Shown in pieces: positions 62,441-64,000 of a stretch of 64,000 nt of DNA. The stretch's first letter is position 1; every line of letters begins with the position of its first letter. Below the pieces are notes generated by a model. That model was not told the origin of the DNA. It worked only from the letters and a program-made list of their open reading frames with translations, and ran no database searches. Made by a program: the position numbers and the translations under genes. This DNA is from Zanthoxylum bungeanum (lineage: Eukaryota; Streptophyta; Magnoliopsida; Sapindales; Rutaceae): positions 310,001 through 374,000 of the forward strand of contig SKCR01033469.1 in NCBI GenBank assembly GCA_019454045.1, read 5' to 3'.

Positions 62441-64000
62441 TGTTGGATAATTATGACCCATAGCGTCACTATTTGTACAGATCATGGTGTTGTTGTACAA
62501 ATTAACTATGTGACAAAGGAGATTGCACTCTTATCATTTGTGATTAGATCACCTAGATGTATAAATGATGAGAGGTCCCTATGATTTGTTCCTGGACAGA
62601 GAATTATATAAGACAATATCAGTCCACGAAGAATAAATCATTAAATATCCCTAGTCAGAGTATTATCGAGATTGGACATCGATAAATACGTAAAAGACTA
62701 GTATTACACTTGTGCGCGTTGTGAGGGCACAACATCATAGTTCTCATATATTTGGGTATAGGATACTCATGCAAGTGTAATAGTAGGTTGTGTTTTACCG
62801 ATGGTACGGGAAACAGCTTCGCTCTGGATAGACCGCCTCAGAATTCCATTGGTAGTATGACTATGTGTCTATGGAAGTTCCGAAATCAGGGTAGGTGTAT
62901 TTGGTCTTAACCTGAGACTTGCACCGCTAATACTTGCGACAATCAATATACTTTGGTTGAGGTCGTCCAAGGCTTTAACAGGTTCTGTGTACGCCAATGC
63001 TGGGTATATTGAGAATCGTAGTGTGTGGGTGTGATGTCAAGATGGAAGTGTCACTCCAGTCATATGGAGATGATGGTCACGTAAGATACGGGACTGGTTC
63101 TCTTAAATGCTGCAGCTATCGGGATAAAATGACAGGTCATGTTTATCCGATTATAGAGACTAGTTACCAGACATCCGACATGTGCTTCGTACGGGGCAGA
63201 CACAATTCCAGCCCCAGACCTAGCACATGATCATCAGATACTGGACAGAAATACGTAATACTACGTATACTACGCCTGATACAGATCATTTATTCTTGTA
63301 AGGATGTTTCCGGAGAATTGGGTAGGCATGGCGCTTTGCTAGAGGCCAACCTTTTCTTGTAAATCGGTATAAACGTAGTATGAGGTACTTACGTGTTCGG
63401 ATAGTCCGACGACCAAATTTATTGCCAACATATCCGGGGATCTCATGGGTCGCTTCCCGAAGATTCACCGATGACGTATGACTCGCACTCTAAATTAATC
63501 TGGGATTAATTAGAAGAGAGAAAATTAATCTGGGATTAATTGCGGAGATATTTTATCTGGGATAAAATATCAATTAAAGAGAGATAACGAATAATTTGGA
63601 ATTAATCGATTAATTAATATATTTGATATATTAAACGAAATTAGATTTCGACGCGAAATTAAAATTAGATTTTAATTCAGGCGAACAAATTAATTTAGAA
63701 TTAATTCGTTAGCGACGTGAATAGTGATTTCGCTAGGCGTAATCATTTAATTACGCCGCAAGGGAAAATTCGTTAATTTGGAATTAGCGAACCCGAGCCC
63801 GGGATTATTTGCGAGCACATTTGCATTTCGAATTCGAGAGTGTGGCACGCAAGTCAAATCAAGCATCAAATCGCTAGTCACATCAAGCGTCAAATCACTT
63901 GTCACTTTGAGTGATGTGTGACTTGATTGATTGATGTGATGATTGTAGTTGTTGGAATGGTTGTTGCCATTGACTTTGAAGCCAAATAAATGGTAAATCA
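62441..64000 (+). mobile_element. Copia LTR J, cut by the window end
   Basis: Starts precisely at TGTTGGATAATTATGACCCA and follows the I1 LTR throughout (about 13 differences in the first 215 bases by eye). It lies inside the integrase of I, with no polypurine tract before it, so it is most simply a separate insertion; the preceding TAAGG would be the target duplication. Whether it is a solo LTR or a whole element cannot be seen. Confidence 0.78.

Noticed and set aside
62441..64000. LTR J as the 3' LTR of element I after an internal deletion
   Set aside because: It starts exactly at the LTR terminus inside integrase without a polypurine tract; a deletion would rarely end precisely there. It cannot be fully excluded because the right end is outside the window.

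Overview
This window is repeat-rich plant nuclear DNA, most likely from a eudicot with a large genome; the sequence does not allow a species call. It is AT-rich and I see no intact single-copy host gene. Almost everything is LTR retrotransposons of three kinds: Ty1/copia, Ty3/gypsy Athila-like, and Ty3/gypsy Tat-like with a PBS starting TGGCGCCCA. They are inserted into one another. I reconstructed the nesting from LTR ends (TG...CA), primer-binding sites, target-site duplications (TSDs) and coding sequence that resumes after each insertion.

Layout. (1) 1-1185 is unclassified, with an LTR-like end on the minus strand. (2) An old minus-strand copia element, K, survives in pieces at 3232-4755, 13083-13979 and 23056-23778. 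It is interrupted by a solo LTR at 1186-3226, a second solo LTR at 4756-13082 (split by element A), and element B. (3) Element A (6166-12537, TSD AGTAT) is a non-autonomous Tat-like element whose interior is largely GTCGAC-containing repeats. (4) Element B (13985-23050, minus, TSD CCAAT) is an Athila-like element. It has lost reverse transcriptase, but between the integrase tail and the 3' LTR it carries two unusual reading frames. One is a cysteine-rich, nucleic-acid-binding-protein-like ORF. The other is an almost full-length, uninterrupted LOG-type gene (cytokinin riboside monophosphate phosphoribohydrolase). (5) 23779-25816 is the 5' part of Tat-like element C, broken by a hAT-like fragment (25817-26006), itself broken by Athila-like element D (26007-33189). 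D contains solo LTR E (28278-30502, TSD AACCT). (6) 33190-64000 is a pile of related copia elements: F and H in tandem sharing one LTR, G inserted in the gag of H (TSD CCTAA), I inserted in the reverse transcriptase of H, and J inserted in the integrase of I and running off the window.

The deepest chain is seven levels: K > C > hAT-like > D > F/H > I > J. All retroelement coding regions carry stops or frameshifts. F and H are the best preserved. G and I look like a non-autonomous lineage that has lost the gag start codon.

The strongest candidate for something undescribed is the LOG plus cysteine-rich ORF cassette of element B, sitting where Athila elements usually carry an env-like gene and preceded by splice-acceptor-like sites. 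Second is a conserved donor/acceptor pair suggesting that the long leader of the copia family is an intron.
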